Shown piece by piece: positions 1 through 5,770 of a DNA stretch of 11,300 nt (its first letter is position 1; every line of letters starts with the position of its first letter). Origin of the DNA: Pseudomonadota bacterium (GTDB lineage: Bacteria > Pseudomonadota > Gammaproteobacteria > Burkholderiales > Burkholderiaceae_C); the NCBI GenBank assembly GCA_023422975.1, contig JAFAGF010000269.1, positions 1 to 11,300 on the forward strand, in the 5' to 3' direction. The notes beneath the pieces are model-generated. The model did no database searches and was not told the DNA's origin. It saw only the letters and a list, made by a program, of their open reading frames with translations. The position numbers and the translations under genes were made by a program.

Positions 1-396
1 GGCGTGGGCAAAAGCACGCTGATCAACCTGCTGGTGCCTGGCGCGCAAGCGGCCACCAATGAAATCTCGCGCGTGCTCAACACAGGCAAGCACACCACCA
101 CCACCACCAGTTGGTATTGGATGGATGAGGCACGCACCACCGCGCTGATTGACTCCCCCGGTTTTCAGGAGTTTGGCCTCTATCACATCGCCGCCACCGA
201 CTTACCCAAGTGCATGCCCGACATTGGCGCACTGGCCGACGAGTGCAAGTTCTACAACTGCACCCACCTGCACGAGCCTGGCTGCGCGGTGATGGCCGAG
301 GTGGACAACGCAGGCAGCCCGCACTTCATCCACCCCAACCGCTACCGCATTTACGCCGAGTTGTTCGAAGAACTGAACGCGGGCTACAAATACTGA
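1..396 (+). CDS. rsgA: Ribosome small subunit-dependent GTPase RsgA, 3' part (5' end outside window)
   Basis: RsgA is a circularly permuted GTPase that binds the 30S subunit late in its assembly and helps its maturation. The visible part starts inside the P-loop (GVGKSTLINLL, G1). It continues through a threonine-rich switch region (HTTTTTSWYW) and the G3 motif DSPGFQEFG. It ends with the RsgA-specific C-terminal zinc-binding domain, seen as CKFYNCTHLHEPGC: three cysteines and a histidine in the expected spacing. The N-terminal OB fold and the permuted G4/G5 motifs must lie upstream of the window. Reading is open from base 1, with a TGA stop at 394-396. It converges on the cobD-like gene at 513, and a hairpin terminator follows directly. 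The G1 plus zinc-motif combination makes the identification firm. Confidence 0.94.
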   Translation, partial: GVGKSTLINLLVPGAQAATNEISRVLNTGKHTTTTTSWYWMDEARTTALIDSPGFQEFGLYHIAATDLPKCMPDIGALADECKFYNCTHLHEPGCAVMAEVDNAGSPHFIHPNRYRIYAELFEELNAGYKY

Positions 397-422
397 GCGG
401 CTCTGCTGGTGGCCCCAAAAGC

Positions 423-455
423 AAAAGCCTGCGATTTTCACCGCAGGCTTTTTTA
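423..455 (+). terminator. Intrinsic terminator after rsgA
   Basis: A perfect 11-bp stem (423-433 with 442-452) has an 8-nt loop and ends in a run of T at 449-454. The core is AGCCTGCG / CGCAGGCT. It begins 27 nt after the rsgA stop codon. Four A residues at the left foot give a weaker T-run on the minus strand, so it could also stop readthrough from the cobD-like gene. Confidence 0.85.
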
Positions 456-467
456 TGCAGCAAATAA

Positions 468-505
468 GGCGCTTGCGCTTATCTAGCAAGCGCAAGCAGC
501 TATCT
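468..505. repeat. Palindromic repeat element, copy A (between rsgA and cobD-like gene)
   Basis: A perfect 10-bp inverted repeat GCTTGCGCTT (471-480) / AAGCGCAAGC (488-497) surrounds a 7-nt spacer and is followed by AGCTAT. Read on the minus strand it begins ATAGCTGCTTGCGCTT. That closely matches the arm of the element at 5666-5744 and resembles the arms of the one at 11031-11110. It does not end in a T-run and follows a separate terminator, so it is better called a REP-like element than a terminator. Family membership is inferred from in-window similarity and from memory of similar sequences in Comamonadaceae. Confidence 0.6.
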
Positions 506-512
506 AATTAGT

Positions 513-1499
513 TCAACCTAGCAAGCGTGCCAGACTCAACAGCGCCAGCAGCAGCATCCACACCACCACGCTGCGCCATACCAAGCCGACCACCGAGCGC
601 AGGTGGCCAATTTCCGCTTCGCGCCCCGGCGTCACGCCCGGCTCCTGCCAAGCGTCTTCATCGTCGTAAATCGGCGCTGTGGTGAGCTCTTCACGCATCT
701 TCAAGGCACTGCCCCCCAGGCGCACATTGATAGCACCTGCCGTGGCCGCCAGGATCACACCATCGTTGTCGTTGGGAAAGTGCTTGGTGTGAAAACGCCA
801 GCCATCAATCGCCTCCTCGAAACTGCCCACAATCGCAAAACCCAGCGCCGTCATCCGCGCAGGCAGCCAATCAATCACCATCCAAGCCTGCTTGGCCGAC
901 TGCTGCAGCCGTTCACTCACCGGCGCTGCGCCGGCAATCGCATTGCGCGACCAGTAGCGCGACAGGTATTCCGACACCCGGTAGAGCACCGCCCCCGCAG
1001 GGCCCAGCCCCAAGGCTGCCAGCAACGCAAACCAAAACAGCACACCAAACACATGGCGATGGGCACTGATGACCGAGTACTCAATCACATGGCGCACCAC
1101 TTCGCTGCGTGGCACTTCGGTGGTTTCTACCTGCCGCCACTCAGCCAGTGCTTCGCGGGCGGCATGCTCATCACCGCTGTCCAACGCGTCACGAATGCGC
1201 GTGAAATGGTGGCTGAACTGGCGAAAGCCCAGCGTGACGTAGAGCACCGCCACATTCCACAGCATGGCCGCAGGCCAGCCTACCCAGCGCATCAGCAGCC
1301 AGTACACCCCTACCACCAAAAGCAGCGGTGGCACCACCGCCAGCCCCCAGGCCACCCAGCCATGGTGTTCCCGCCCCGCATCAAAGTTGCGGCGCACAGA
1401 CACAGACCAAGCCCGAATGCCAGCATGCACGGGGTTCTCACGTGACAGCGGGCGGGCTTGCTCCAACAACAGGGCAAGCAAAATGGCAAAGAAACTCAT
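513..1499 (-). CDS. CobD/CbiB-like integral membrane protein of unknown role
   Basis: The predicted protein has 328 residues. It resembles the CobD/CbiB family (adenosylcobinamide-phosphate synthase) in general layout: a hydrophobic N-terminus, hydrophobic stretches at about 52-70, 76-92 and 150-175, and a C-terminal membrane segment at about 303-325. Family-like elements are SRNAIAGAAPVSERLQQ (184-200), FPNDNDGVILAATAGAINVRLGG (241-263) and HRHVFGVLFWF (147-157). No other cobalamin gene is in the window, and the genes around it serve translation and housekeeping. It may therefore be the AmpE/CobD-like protein of unknown function common in betaproteobacteria rather than a true B12 enzyme. ATG at 1499 has no clear Shine-Dalgarno sequence. 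It lies 56 nt behind the Nudix gene, probably in one transcript. Family placement is fairly sure; function is not. Confidence 0.8.
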   Translation of the reverse strand: MSFFAILLALLLEQARPLSRENPVHAGIRAWSVSVRRNFDAGREHHGWVAWGLAVVPPLLLVVGVYWLLMRWVGWPAAMLWNVAVLYVTLGFRQFSHHFTRIRDALDSGDEHAAREALAEWRQVETTEVPRSEVVRHVIEYSVISAHRHVFGVLFWFALLAALGLGPAGAVLYRVSEYLSRYWSRNAIAGAAPVSERLQQSAKQAWMVIDWLPARMTALGFAIVGSFEEAIDGWRFHTKHFPNDNDGVILAATAGAINVRLGGSALKMREELTTAPIYDDEDAWQEPGVTPGREAEIGHLRSVVGLVWRSVVVWMLLLALLSLARLLG

Positions 1500-1555
1500 G
1501 GGGTGATGATACTGGCAAGCATTCTCAACGCCACCCCAAACCCGTGGACTTTGGT

Positions 1556-2275
1556 TTAGGCGACCATAAAACGATAAAAATTGCGCAACATCCCGGCGGT
1601 TGCGCCCCAGATATAGCGGTCATGCCCTGCATCGTCATACGGCATGGACCACCACTCACGCTCCATGCCTTGCCACTGCAGGCGATGACGTTGGTGGTGC
1701 GCCGGATCCAGTAAAAAGCGTAGCGGTACCTCGAACACTTGCGCCACTTCATAGGGATTGGGCTTCAACACCACATCAGGCTGCACCAACGCCACCACCG
1801 GCGTAACAATAAAAGCGGTTCCCGTTTCATATACCGGCAAACTGCCCAGCACCTCAGTCTGTCCAGCTTCCAAACCCACTTCCTCATAGGCTTCACGCAA
1901 TGCAGTGGCCACGGCATCCCGATCTTCAGGGTCTTGCTTGCCTCCTGGAAACGCCACCTGCCCCGAATGGGTGGACAGATGCTGGGTGCGCTGGGTCAGC
2001 AACACCGTCAATTCATCACGCTGCACCAAGGGCACCAGCACCGCAGCCTGCGCCGGGGCACGATCCGCAAAACGTCCTTCAACACGCACCTCGGGCTGCC
2101 ACTGCGGTGGCCGCGCGAAGCGTGCGCGCAAGGCCTGCGGTGTTTGCGCAGCCAAAGGCACTGGTGGTAAATGCGCATCTACCCCCACCACAGGGACCGT
2201 GCGCGGATCAAAGTGCGGAATGCGTGCGGTCAAAGAAACCGGCTGCGGGGTGACAGAACTGGAAGCAGAAGGCAA
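1556..2275 (-). CDS. CoA pyrophosphatase-type Nudix hydrolase (NudL-like)
   Basis: This 239-residue protein carries the UPF0035/CoA-type Nudix signature. Residues 92-112 hold LLTQR, then H, GQVAFPGG. Residues 111-134 form the Nudix box, GG then seven residues including the conserved D118, then ALREAYEEVGL. The REAYEEVG helix supplies the metal-binding glutamates. Spacing from GG to REA equals that of E. coli NudL as I remember it. The family hydrolyses CoA and derivatives to 4'-phosphopantetheine and 3',5'-ADP. The first ~70 residues are proline/alanine rich and less conserved. The start is TTG at 2275, with GGAG 8 nt before it (2284-2287). The ATG at 2283 is out of frame and touches that GGAG, so it cannot be the start. 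A terminator separates the gene from rplS upstream. An internal start is possible. Confidence 0.85.
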   Translation of the reverse strand: MPSASSSVTPQPVSLTARIPHFDPRTVPVVGVDAHLPPVPLAAQTPQALRARFARPPQWQPEVRVEGRFADRAPAQAAVLVPLVQRDELTVLLTQRTQHLSTHSGQVAFPGGKQDPEDRDAVATALREAYEEVGLEAGQTEVLGSLPVYETGTAFIVTPVVALVQPDVVLKPNPYEVAQVFEVPLRFLLDPAHHQRHRLQWQGMEREWWSMPYDDAGHDRYIWGATAGMLRNFYRFMVA

Positions 2276-2296
2276 GAAAGCATCTCCGACAGGCGT

Positions 2297-2333
2297 AAAA
2301 AAAGCCGCTATAGCGAACTGTAGCGGCTTTTTT
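2297..2333 (-). terminator. Bidirectional intrinsic terminator behind rplS
   Basis: The inverted repeat has a 13-bp stem, 2298-2310 with 2321-2333 (core AGCCGCTA / TAGCGGCT), and a 10-nt loop. Runs of A on the left (seven) and T on the right (six) give a U-tract on either strand. The minus-strand reading ends the rplS transcript 20 nt after its stop codon and separates it from the Nudix gene. Confidence 0.9.
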
Positions 2334-2352
2334 CTGGGTAGGCTGACGCGGA

Positions 2353-2739
2353 TTACGCAGCTGCAACAGCAGTCTTGTTAACGCGTTGGGGCAGCTTTTC
2401 CTTGATACGTGCCGACTTACCGCTGCGCTCACGCAGGTAGTACAGCTTGGCACGACGCACGTCACCACGGCGCTTCACTTCAACGCCAGCGATGATAGGG
2501 GAGTAAGTTTGGAACGTACGCTCCACGCCTTCACCCGAAGAGATCTTACGCACGGTGAACGCGCTGTTCAGACCACGGTTACGCTTAGCGATCACAACAC
2601 CTTCAAAGGCCTGCACACGCTTACGTGCACCTTCAACCACGTTCACGGACACGATCACAGTGTCGCCAGGCGCGAAGGAAGGGATAGTCTTGTTCAGGCG
2701 AGCAATTTCTTCTTGCTCAAGAGTCTGCAACAGATTCAT
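2353..2739 (-). CDS. rplS: 50S ribosomal protein L19
   Basis: L19 binds 23S rRNA at the 30S-50S interface. The 128-residue product begins [20 protein letters not shown] and contains [14 protein letters not shown] (about 25-38), [20 protein letters not shown] (about 46-65) and the C-terminal family signature [18 protein letters not shown] (about 90-107). Length matches bacterial L19 with a short lysine/alanine tail. The frame stays open for 53 more codons upstream, into trmD. I start at ATG 2739 because L19 homology begins there and the upstream codons do not look like protein. A 112-nt gap separates it from trmD. It appears to have its own promoter inside the end of trmD. Confidence 0.97.
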   Translation of the reverse strand: MNLLQTLEQEEIARLNKTIPSFAPGDTVIVSVNVVEGARKRVQAFEGVVIAKRNRGLNSAFTVRKISSGEGVERTFQTYSPIIAGVEVKRRGDVRRAKLYYLRERSGKSARIKEKLPQRVNKTAVAAA

Positions 2740-2845
2740 GATTTCATCCAACTCGATCGTGTCCGCGCCAGGATTGGCAAGCCTCGGGATTGAGGCGATG
2801 GCTGCATTCAAACCGATGCAGCGGCCGGATATAGGATCAAAGAAC
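2740..2845 (-). other. rplS 5' leader with hairpin
   Basis: This is about 105 nt of probable untranslated leader between the proposed rplS promoter and the rplS start codon. It contains an inverted repeat with 7-bp arms GCTGCAT (2801-2807) and ATGCAGC (2816-2822) and an 8-nt loop. A smaller hairpin lies closer to the gene: arms CCTC 2782-2785 and GAGG 2792-2795. Ribosomal protein leaders are often sites of autoregulation, but nothing here proves that. Confidence 0.4.
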
Positions 2846-2850
2846 CGAGG

Positions 2851-2878
2851 ATTATAGCTTGGCTGCGTTTTTTGCCAA
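2851..2878 (-). promoter_or_regulatory. Sigma-70-type promoter for rplS inside the 3' end of trmD
   Basis: On the minus strand the -35 box is TTGGCA (2873-2878), five of six consensus bases. It is followed by 16 nt and a perfect -10 box TATAAT (2851-2856). The predicted transcription start is near 2844, about 105 nt before the rplS ATG. The promoter overlaps the last nine codons and the stop codon of trmD. The call rests on sequence match only, but the match is the best in the window. Confidence 0.65.
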
Positions 2879-3622
2879 AAACCCTTCGTCTTTGGCATTC
2901 AGCAAACCCTGCGCGCGGGCCTGCTCCACCAACTCTGGGCGGTGCTGCGCCGTAATGCGCAGCCGCTGGTCACGGCGCCAGCGCTCAATATTGGCGTGGT
3001 GACCCGACAGCAGCGCGGCGGGCACTTCTTGCCCCTCCCAGACCTCGGGACGGGTGTAGTGCGGGCAATCCAGCATGCCGTCCAGCGCCGGATTGAAGCT
3101 GTCTTGCTGAAAGCTGCCTTCATCGTTGAGCACACCAGGCTGCAAGCGGGTGATGGCGTCAAGCATCACCATGGCCGCCAATTCGCCACCGGACAAGACA
3201 AAGTCCCCCAGACTCAACTGGTGGGTCACATGCTTGTCAATAAAACGCTGGTCAACACCTTCATAGCGGCCACACAACAGCACTGCCCCTTGGCTGGCCG
3301 CCCACTGGGCCACCACTTCGTGCTTGAGGGTGGTGCCGATTGGCGAGAACAGCACCACTGGTGCAGGCTGCGCCTCACCCTCCACAGCGCGGGCGGTGCG
3401 AATGGCATCCAGGCAGTGCTGTAACGGCTCTGCCATCATCACCATGCCGGGACCGCCGCCAAAAGGGCGGTCATCCACACGGCGGTAATTGCCCTCGGCA
3501 TAGTCACGTGGATTCCACAAATGCACCGCCACCTGCCCCGAGCCATAGGCGCGCCTTGTCACACCGCTTTCCAAGAAAGGGGCAAACATTTCGGGGAACA
3601 AAGTGATGATGTCAAATCGCAT
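2852..3622 (-). CDS. trmD: tRNA (guanine-37-N1)-methyltransferase TrmD
   Basis: TrmD methylates G37 next to the anticodon using S-adenosylmethionine and so prevents +1 frameshifting. The 256-residue protein is full length. It shows [13 protein letters not shown] at the start, [15 protein letters not shown] (49-63), [13 protein letters not shown] (116-128) and [12 protein letters not shown] (138-149), which form the SPOUT trefoil-knot SAM site. [15 protein letters not shown] (181-195) holds the conserved catalytic aspartate region. It lies 22 nt behind rimM. ATG 3622 has no recognisable Shine-Dalgarno sequence, in contrast to rpsP, which fits the low TrmD level known for E. coli. Its last codons double as the rplS promoter. 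Confidence 0.97.
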   Translation of the reverse strand: MRFDIITLFPEMFAPFLESGVTRRAYGSGQVAVHLWNPRDYAEGNYRRVDDRPFGGGPGMVMMAEPLQHCLDAIRTARAVEGEAQPAPVVLFSPIGTTLKHEVVAQWAASQGAVLLCGRYEGVDQRFIDKHVTHQLSLGDFVLSGGELAAMVMLDAITRLQPGVLNDEGSFQQDSFNPALDGMLDCPHYTRPEVWEGQEVPAALLSGHHANIERWRRDQRLRITAQHRPELVEQARAQGLLNAKDEGFLAKNAAKL

Positions 3623-3644
3623 GGTGCTGACCGCTCATGGCGGC

Positions 3645-4214
3645 TTAGTAGTCAGGCTGCCAGTCGGCCGTGATGGTTTTGCCCGGCAGGTCTACGTTGT
3701 CGATGTAGGCGTCCACAAAGGGAATCATGCGTTCACGCTCTTTACCGCCTTCTTCGTAGCCCATCACCAGCGTGGTTTGAGGGCCGGTAGCCAGCAAGTC
3801 TTTGACCACCCCCAAATCCACACCTTCGCGGTTGACCACTTTCAACCCCATCAAATCGACCCAGTAATACTCACCGTCATCGGTTCTGGGGAAATGCTCA
3901 CGCGCGACAAAGACACGGGCGCCGCGCAAAGCTTCAGCGGCATTGCGATCCAGCACCGCAGGCGACGTGGCCACAATGGTGTCCGAATGCGGGCGCACCT
4001 GCTTGACGGGCAACAGCACGGGGCCTGCAAAATTCTTCGCACCTTTTTCGGCAGGCAGCAAAAACCACTGCTTGGCGGAGAACAAGGCCTCGGGGTCCGC
4101 GCTGTACGCAATGACCTTGAACCAGCCCTTGATGCCCCAGGCATCCGCAATACGCCCCACTTCCACCGCATCTTCAGGCAGTGCAACGGACTCTAGTTCA
4201 GGCATGTGACTCAT
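3645..4214 (-). CDS. rimM: 16S rRNA processing / 30S maturation factor RimM
   Basis: RimM binds ribosomal protein S19 and helps mature the 30S head. The 189-residue protein has the N-terminal RimM domain with VEVGRIADAWGIKGWFKV (17-34). A C-terminal PRC-barrel half begins at GEYYWVDLMGLKVV (114-127) and ends with IPFVDAYIDNVDLPGKTI (164-181). I chose ATG 4214; ATG 4205 (residue 4) is equally open and neither has a good Shine-Dalgarno sequence. A strong terminator lies between rpsP and this gene, ending about 22 nt before the start codon. Expression therefore probably depends on readthrough from the rpsP promoter. Confidence 0.95.
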   Translation of the reverse strand: MSHMPELESVALPEDAVEVGRIADAWGIKGWFKVIAYSADPEALFSAKQWFLLPAEKGAKNFAGPVLLPVKQVRPHSDTIVATSPAVLDRNAAEALRGARVFVAREHFPRTDDGEYYWVDLMGLKVVNREGVDLGVVKDLLATGPQTTLVMGYEEGGKERERMIPFVDAYIDNVDLPGKTITADWQPDY

Positions 4215-4236
4215 GGTGATCTTGGCAAAGACGGGG

Positions 4237-4282
4237 AAAAGAAAAAACGGGTTCCGTCAGACTAGCCAACGGAACCCGTTTT
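4237..4282 (-). terminator. Intrinsic terminator (attenuator) between rpsP and rimM
   Basis: The perfect 14-bp stem is 4244-4257 with 4269-4282 (core ACGGGTTCCGT / ACGGAACCCGT), with an 11-nt loop. On the minus strand it is followed by TTTTTTCTTTT (4237-4247, overlapping the stem foot). It lies wholly within the 83-nt rpsP-rimM gap. On the plus strand only four T follow the stem, so the orientation favours stopping rpsP transcription. Confidence 0.88.
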
Positions 4283-4297
4283 CAATGGGGGTGCTAA

Positions 4298-4552
4298 TTA
4301 AGCAGCAGCCTTAGCAGCGGCTTGCTTGACCAGGCGCTCAGCGGTGTCGCTGACTTGTGCGCCAACGCTCTTCCAGTAAGCAACGCGATCCAGCGCAACG
4401 CGCAGGCCTTCTTCAGCGCCACGTGCGTTGGGGTTGTAGAAACCCAGACGCTCGATGCACTCGCCATCACGGCGGGTACGCTTGTCAGTAGCGATGATGT
4501 TGAAAAATGGACGAGCCTTAGAGCCGCCACGGGAGAGTCGAATAACGACCAT
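4298..4552 (-). CDS. rpsP: 30S ribosomal protein S16
   Basis: S16 is an assembly protein of the 30S body. The 84-residue product starts [19 protein letters not shown] and has [25 protein letters not shown] (about 19-43) and a basic alanine-rich tail, all typical of the family. ATG 4552 is preceded by AAGGA at 4559-4563 with suitable spacing, the best Shine-Dalgarno sequence of the four genes in this cluster. It is first in the rpsP-rimM-trmD-rplS cluster, and a good promoter lies about 105 nt upstream. It is followed at once by a terminator. Confidence 0.97.
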   Translation of the reverse strand: MVVIRLSRGGSKARPFFNIIATDKRTRRDGECIERLGFYNPNARGAEEGLRVALDRVAYWKSVGAQVSDTAERLVKQAAAKAAA

Positions 4553-4558
4553 GATTTA

Positions 4559-4590
4559 TCCTTCGGGTGGTCGCAGCAAAAATTTGCTGC
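4559..4590 (-). promoter_or_regulatory. rpsP leader hairpin and Shine-Dalgarno sequence
   Basis: On the minus strand, GCAGCAA (4584-4590) and TTGCTGC (4573-4579) form a 7-bp stem with a 4-nt loop. This ends about 9 nt before the AAGGA Shine-Dalgarno sequence (4559-4563). The stem could affect S16 translation or only stabilise the leader. It is too short, and lacks the T-run, to be a terminator. Confidence 0.4.
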
Positions 4591-4657
4591 AAGAGTTTTT
4601 CAGGCGTTTGAGACACGCGACATGGCCACCCGGCCAGCGACACGCCCAAAACGCAGC

Positions 4658-4686
4658 ATTATATAGGTTTCTCATTTCTATGCCTA
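4658..4686 (-). promoter_or_regulatory. rpsP: Promoter of the rpsP operon
   Basis: On the minus strand, a perfect -10 box TATAAT (4658-4663) sits 17 nt after TAGGCA (4681-4686), four of six matches to TTGACA. The predicted start near 4651 gives a leader of about 100 nt. The -35 box overlaps the start codon region of the divergent acetyltransferase gene (ATG 4680), so polymerase binding here may interfere with that gene. Confidence 0.6.
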
Positions 4687-5204
4687 CCATCCGCCCCAGC
4701 CAACCTTTGGACCTGCCTGCCATTACCGCCATTTACCACCATCACGTCTTGCATGGCACCGGCACTTTTGAGGAAGAGCCGCCATCTTTGCCGGAAATGG
4801 CAACGCGCCGCGACGATGTTTTGCGCAAAAACCTACCCTGGCTGGTGGCCGAGAGTGATGACGGCACCATCCTAGGTTACGCCTATGCCAACTGGTTCAA
4901 ACCCCGCCCGGCCTACCGCTTCTCCGCCGAAGATTCCATCTATGTCGCAGACCATGCCCGCGGTCAAGGCATTGGCCGTTTGCTGCTGGATGCCTTGTGC
5001 CGCGAATGTGAGGCCTGCGGCGTTCGCAAAATCATTGCGGTCATTGGCGACAGCAACAACGTGGGCTCGGTCGGCGTACACCGCGCAGCGGGCTTTGACC
5101 ATGTAGGCACGCTGCGCAGCGTGGGCTGGAAGTTTGACCGCTGGCTGGACGTGGTGATGATGGAGAAGTCCCTAGGTGCAGGAGACAGCAGCTCGCCCGA
5201 ATAA
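4680..5204 (+). CDS. GNAT N-acetyltransferase (phosphinothricin acetyltransferase / MnaT-like)
   Basis: This 174-residue protein of the GCN5-related superfamily transfers an acetyl group from acetyl-CoA to an amine. IRPSQPLDLPAITAIYHHHV (4-23) is the usual N-terminal strand and helix of the Pat/YncA group. WLVAESDDGTILGYAYA (54-70) forms strands 2-4. SIYVADHARGQGIGRLLLDAL (86-106) carries the acetyl-CoA pyrophosphate loop R-G-Q-G-I-G. IIAVIGDSNNVGSVGVHRAAGF (118-139) is the characteristic Pat-type C-terminal motif. The substrate is probably a small amino acid or analogue such as methionine sulfoximine. That is inference from family. I chose ATG 4680 because the longer open frame upstream runs antisense through rpsP. 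The gene is divergent from rpsP and 7 nt ahead of the TM2 gene. Confidence 0.88.
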   Translation: MPTIRPSQPLDLPAITAIYHHHVLHGTGTFEEEPPSLPEMATRRDDVLRKNLPWLVAESDDGTILGYAYANWFKPRPAYRFSAEDSIYVADHARGQGIGRLLLDALCRECEACGVRKIIAVIGDSNNVGSVGVHRAAGFDHVGTLRSVGWKFDRWLDVVMMEKSLGAGDSSSPE

Positions 5205-5211
5205 TGGGCGC

Positions 5212-5658
5212 ATGAAAAACAAGACTGCTGCGGCGTGGCTGGCCTTTGTGGGCGGCCCCTTGGGTTTGCACCGTTTTTACCTGCATGGCCTGGGCGACAC
5301 CCTGGGCTGGTTGCTCCCCGTCCCCACCGCGCTGGGGCTGTATGGCATTCAGCGTGTGCAGCAGTTTGGCCAGGATGACCAACTCAGCTGGCTGCTGATT
5401 CCGCTGCTGGGCTTCACCATCGCGGCCTGCGCCTTGGTGGCCATTTTGTATGGCCTGTGCAGTCCCGAGAAATGGAATGCCCGCTTCAACCCGCACACGG
5501 CGCAAAGCGCCCCACCGGGCCAGACCAACTGGTTCACGATCACAGCGATTGCCTTGGCGCTCATGGTGGGCGCAGCAGTGCTGATGGCCAGCTTGGCCTA
5601 TAGCTTTCAGCATTACTTTGAATACCAGATTGCAGAAGCGCGCAAGATTTCCCAGTAG
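5212..5658 (+). CDS. TM2-domain-containing small membrane protein
   Basis: The 148-residue protein opens with the TM2 hallmark: a first hydrophobic helix with AFVGGPLGLHRFYLHGLGDT (11-30), containing the G-x-x-G-x-H-R-F-Y motif. Further hydrophobic segments follow at about 32-46 and 60-82. A polar, proline-containing linker (83-106) leads to a last helix at about 108-131. The biochemical role of TM2 proteins in bacteria is not established. ATG 5212 lies 7 nt after the acetyltransferase stop, so the two are probably cotranscribed. An earlier ATG at 5176 would overlap the previous gene by 29 nt, and I consider it less likely. It converges on pit. Confidence 0.8.
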   Translation: MKNKTAAAWLAFVGGPLGLHRFYLHGLGDTLGWLLPVPTALGLYGIQRVQQFGQDDQLSWLLIPLLGFTIAACALVAILYGLCSPEKWNARFNPHTAQSAPPGQTNWFTITAIALALMVGAAVLMASLAYSFQHYFEYQIAEARKISQ

Positions 5659-5665
5659 CAAAAAA

Positions 5666-5744
5666 CATAGCTGCTTGCGCTGAATAAAAAAGGACTTCAA
5701 AGCTTTTTCACTTTGAAGTCCTTTTTTATTCAGCGCTAGGCGCT
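5666..5744. repeat. Palindromic repeat element, copy B, enclosing a terminator
   Basis: The left arm CATAGCTGCTTGCGCTG (5666-5682) and the right arm beginning CAGCGCTAGGCGCTCAT (5731-5747) are imperfect reverse complements. The left arm matches the arm of the element at 468-505 read on the minus strand. Between the arms lies a complete terminator hairpin. The arrangement suggests a REP-like element that carries, or was joined to, a terminator at a convergent junction. Confidence 0.55.
5677..5736. terminator. Symmetric bidirectional terminator between the TM2 gene and pit
   Basis: The perfect 26-bp stem is 5677-5702 with 5711-5736, and the loop is CTTTTTCA (5703-5710). The inner stem GGACTTCAAAG / CTTTGAAGTCC is flanked by A6 and T6, so each strand gives a GC-containing hairpin followed by a U6 tract. 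The position between two convergent stop codons (5658 and 5771) fits use by both genes. Confidence 0.92.
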
Positions 5745-5770
5745 CATGTATTTGCAGTGTTGCGCCGTAC

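Noticed and set aside
603..1445. Long open frame of 280 codons on the plus strand
   Set aside because: It is antisense to the cobD-like gene. The predicted product is rich in His, Arg, Gln and Pro with no recognisable domain, typical of a GC-rich shadow frame.
2740..2898. 53-codon N-terminal extension of rplS
   Set aside because: It overlaps trmD, has no family similarity, and contains the promoter and leader. L19 starts at ATG 2739.
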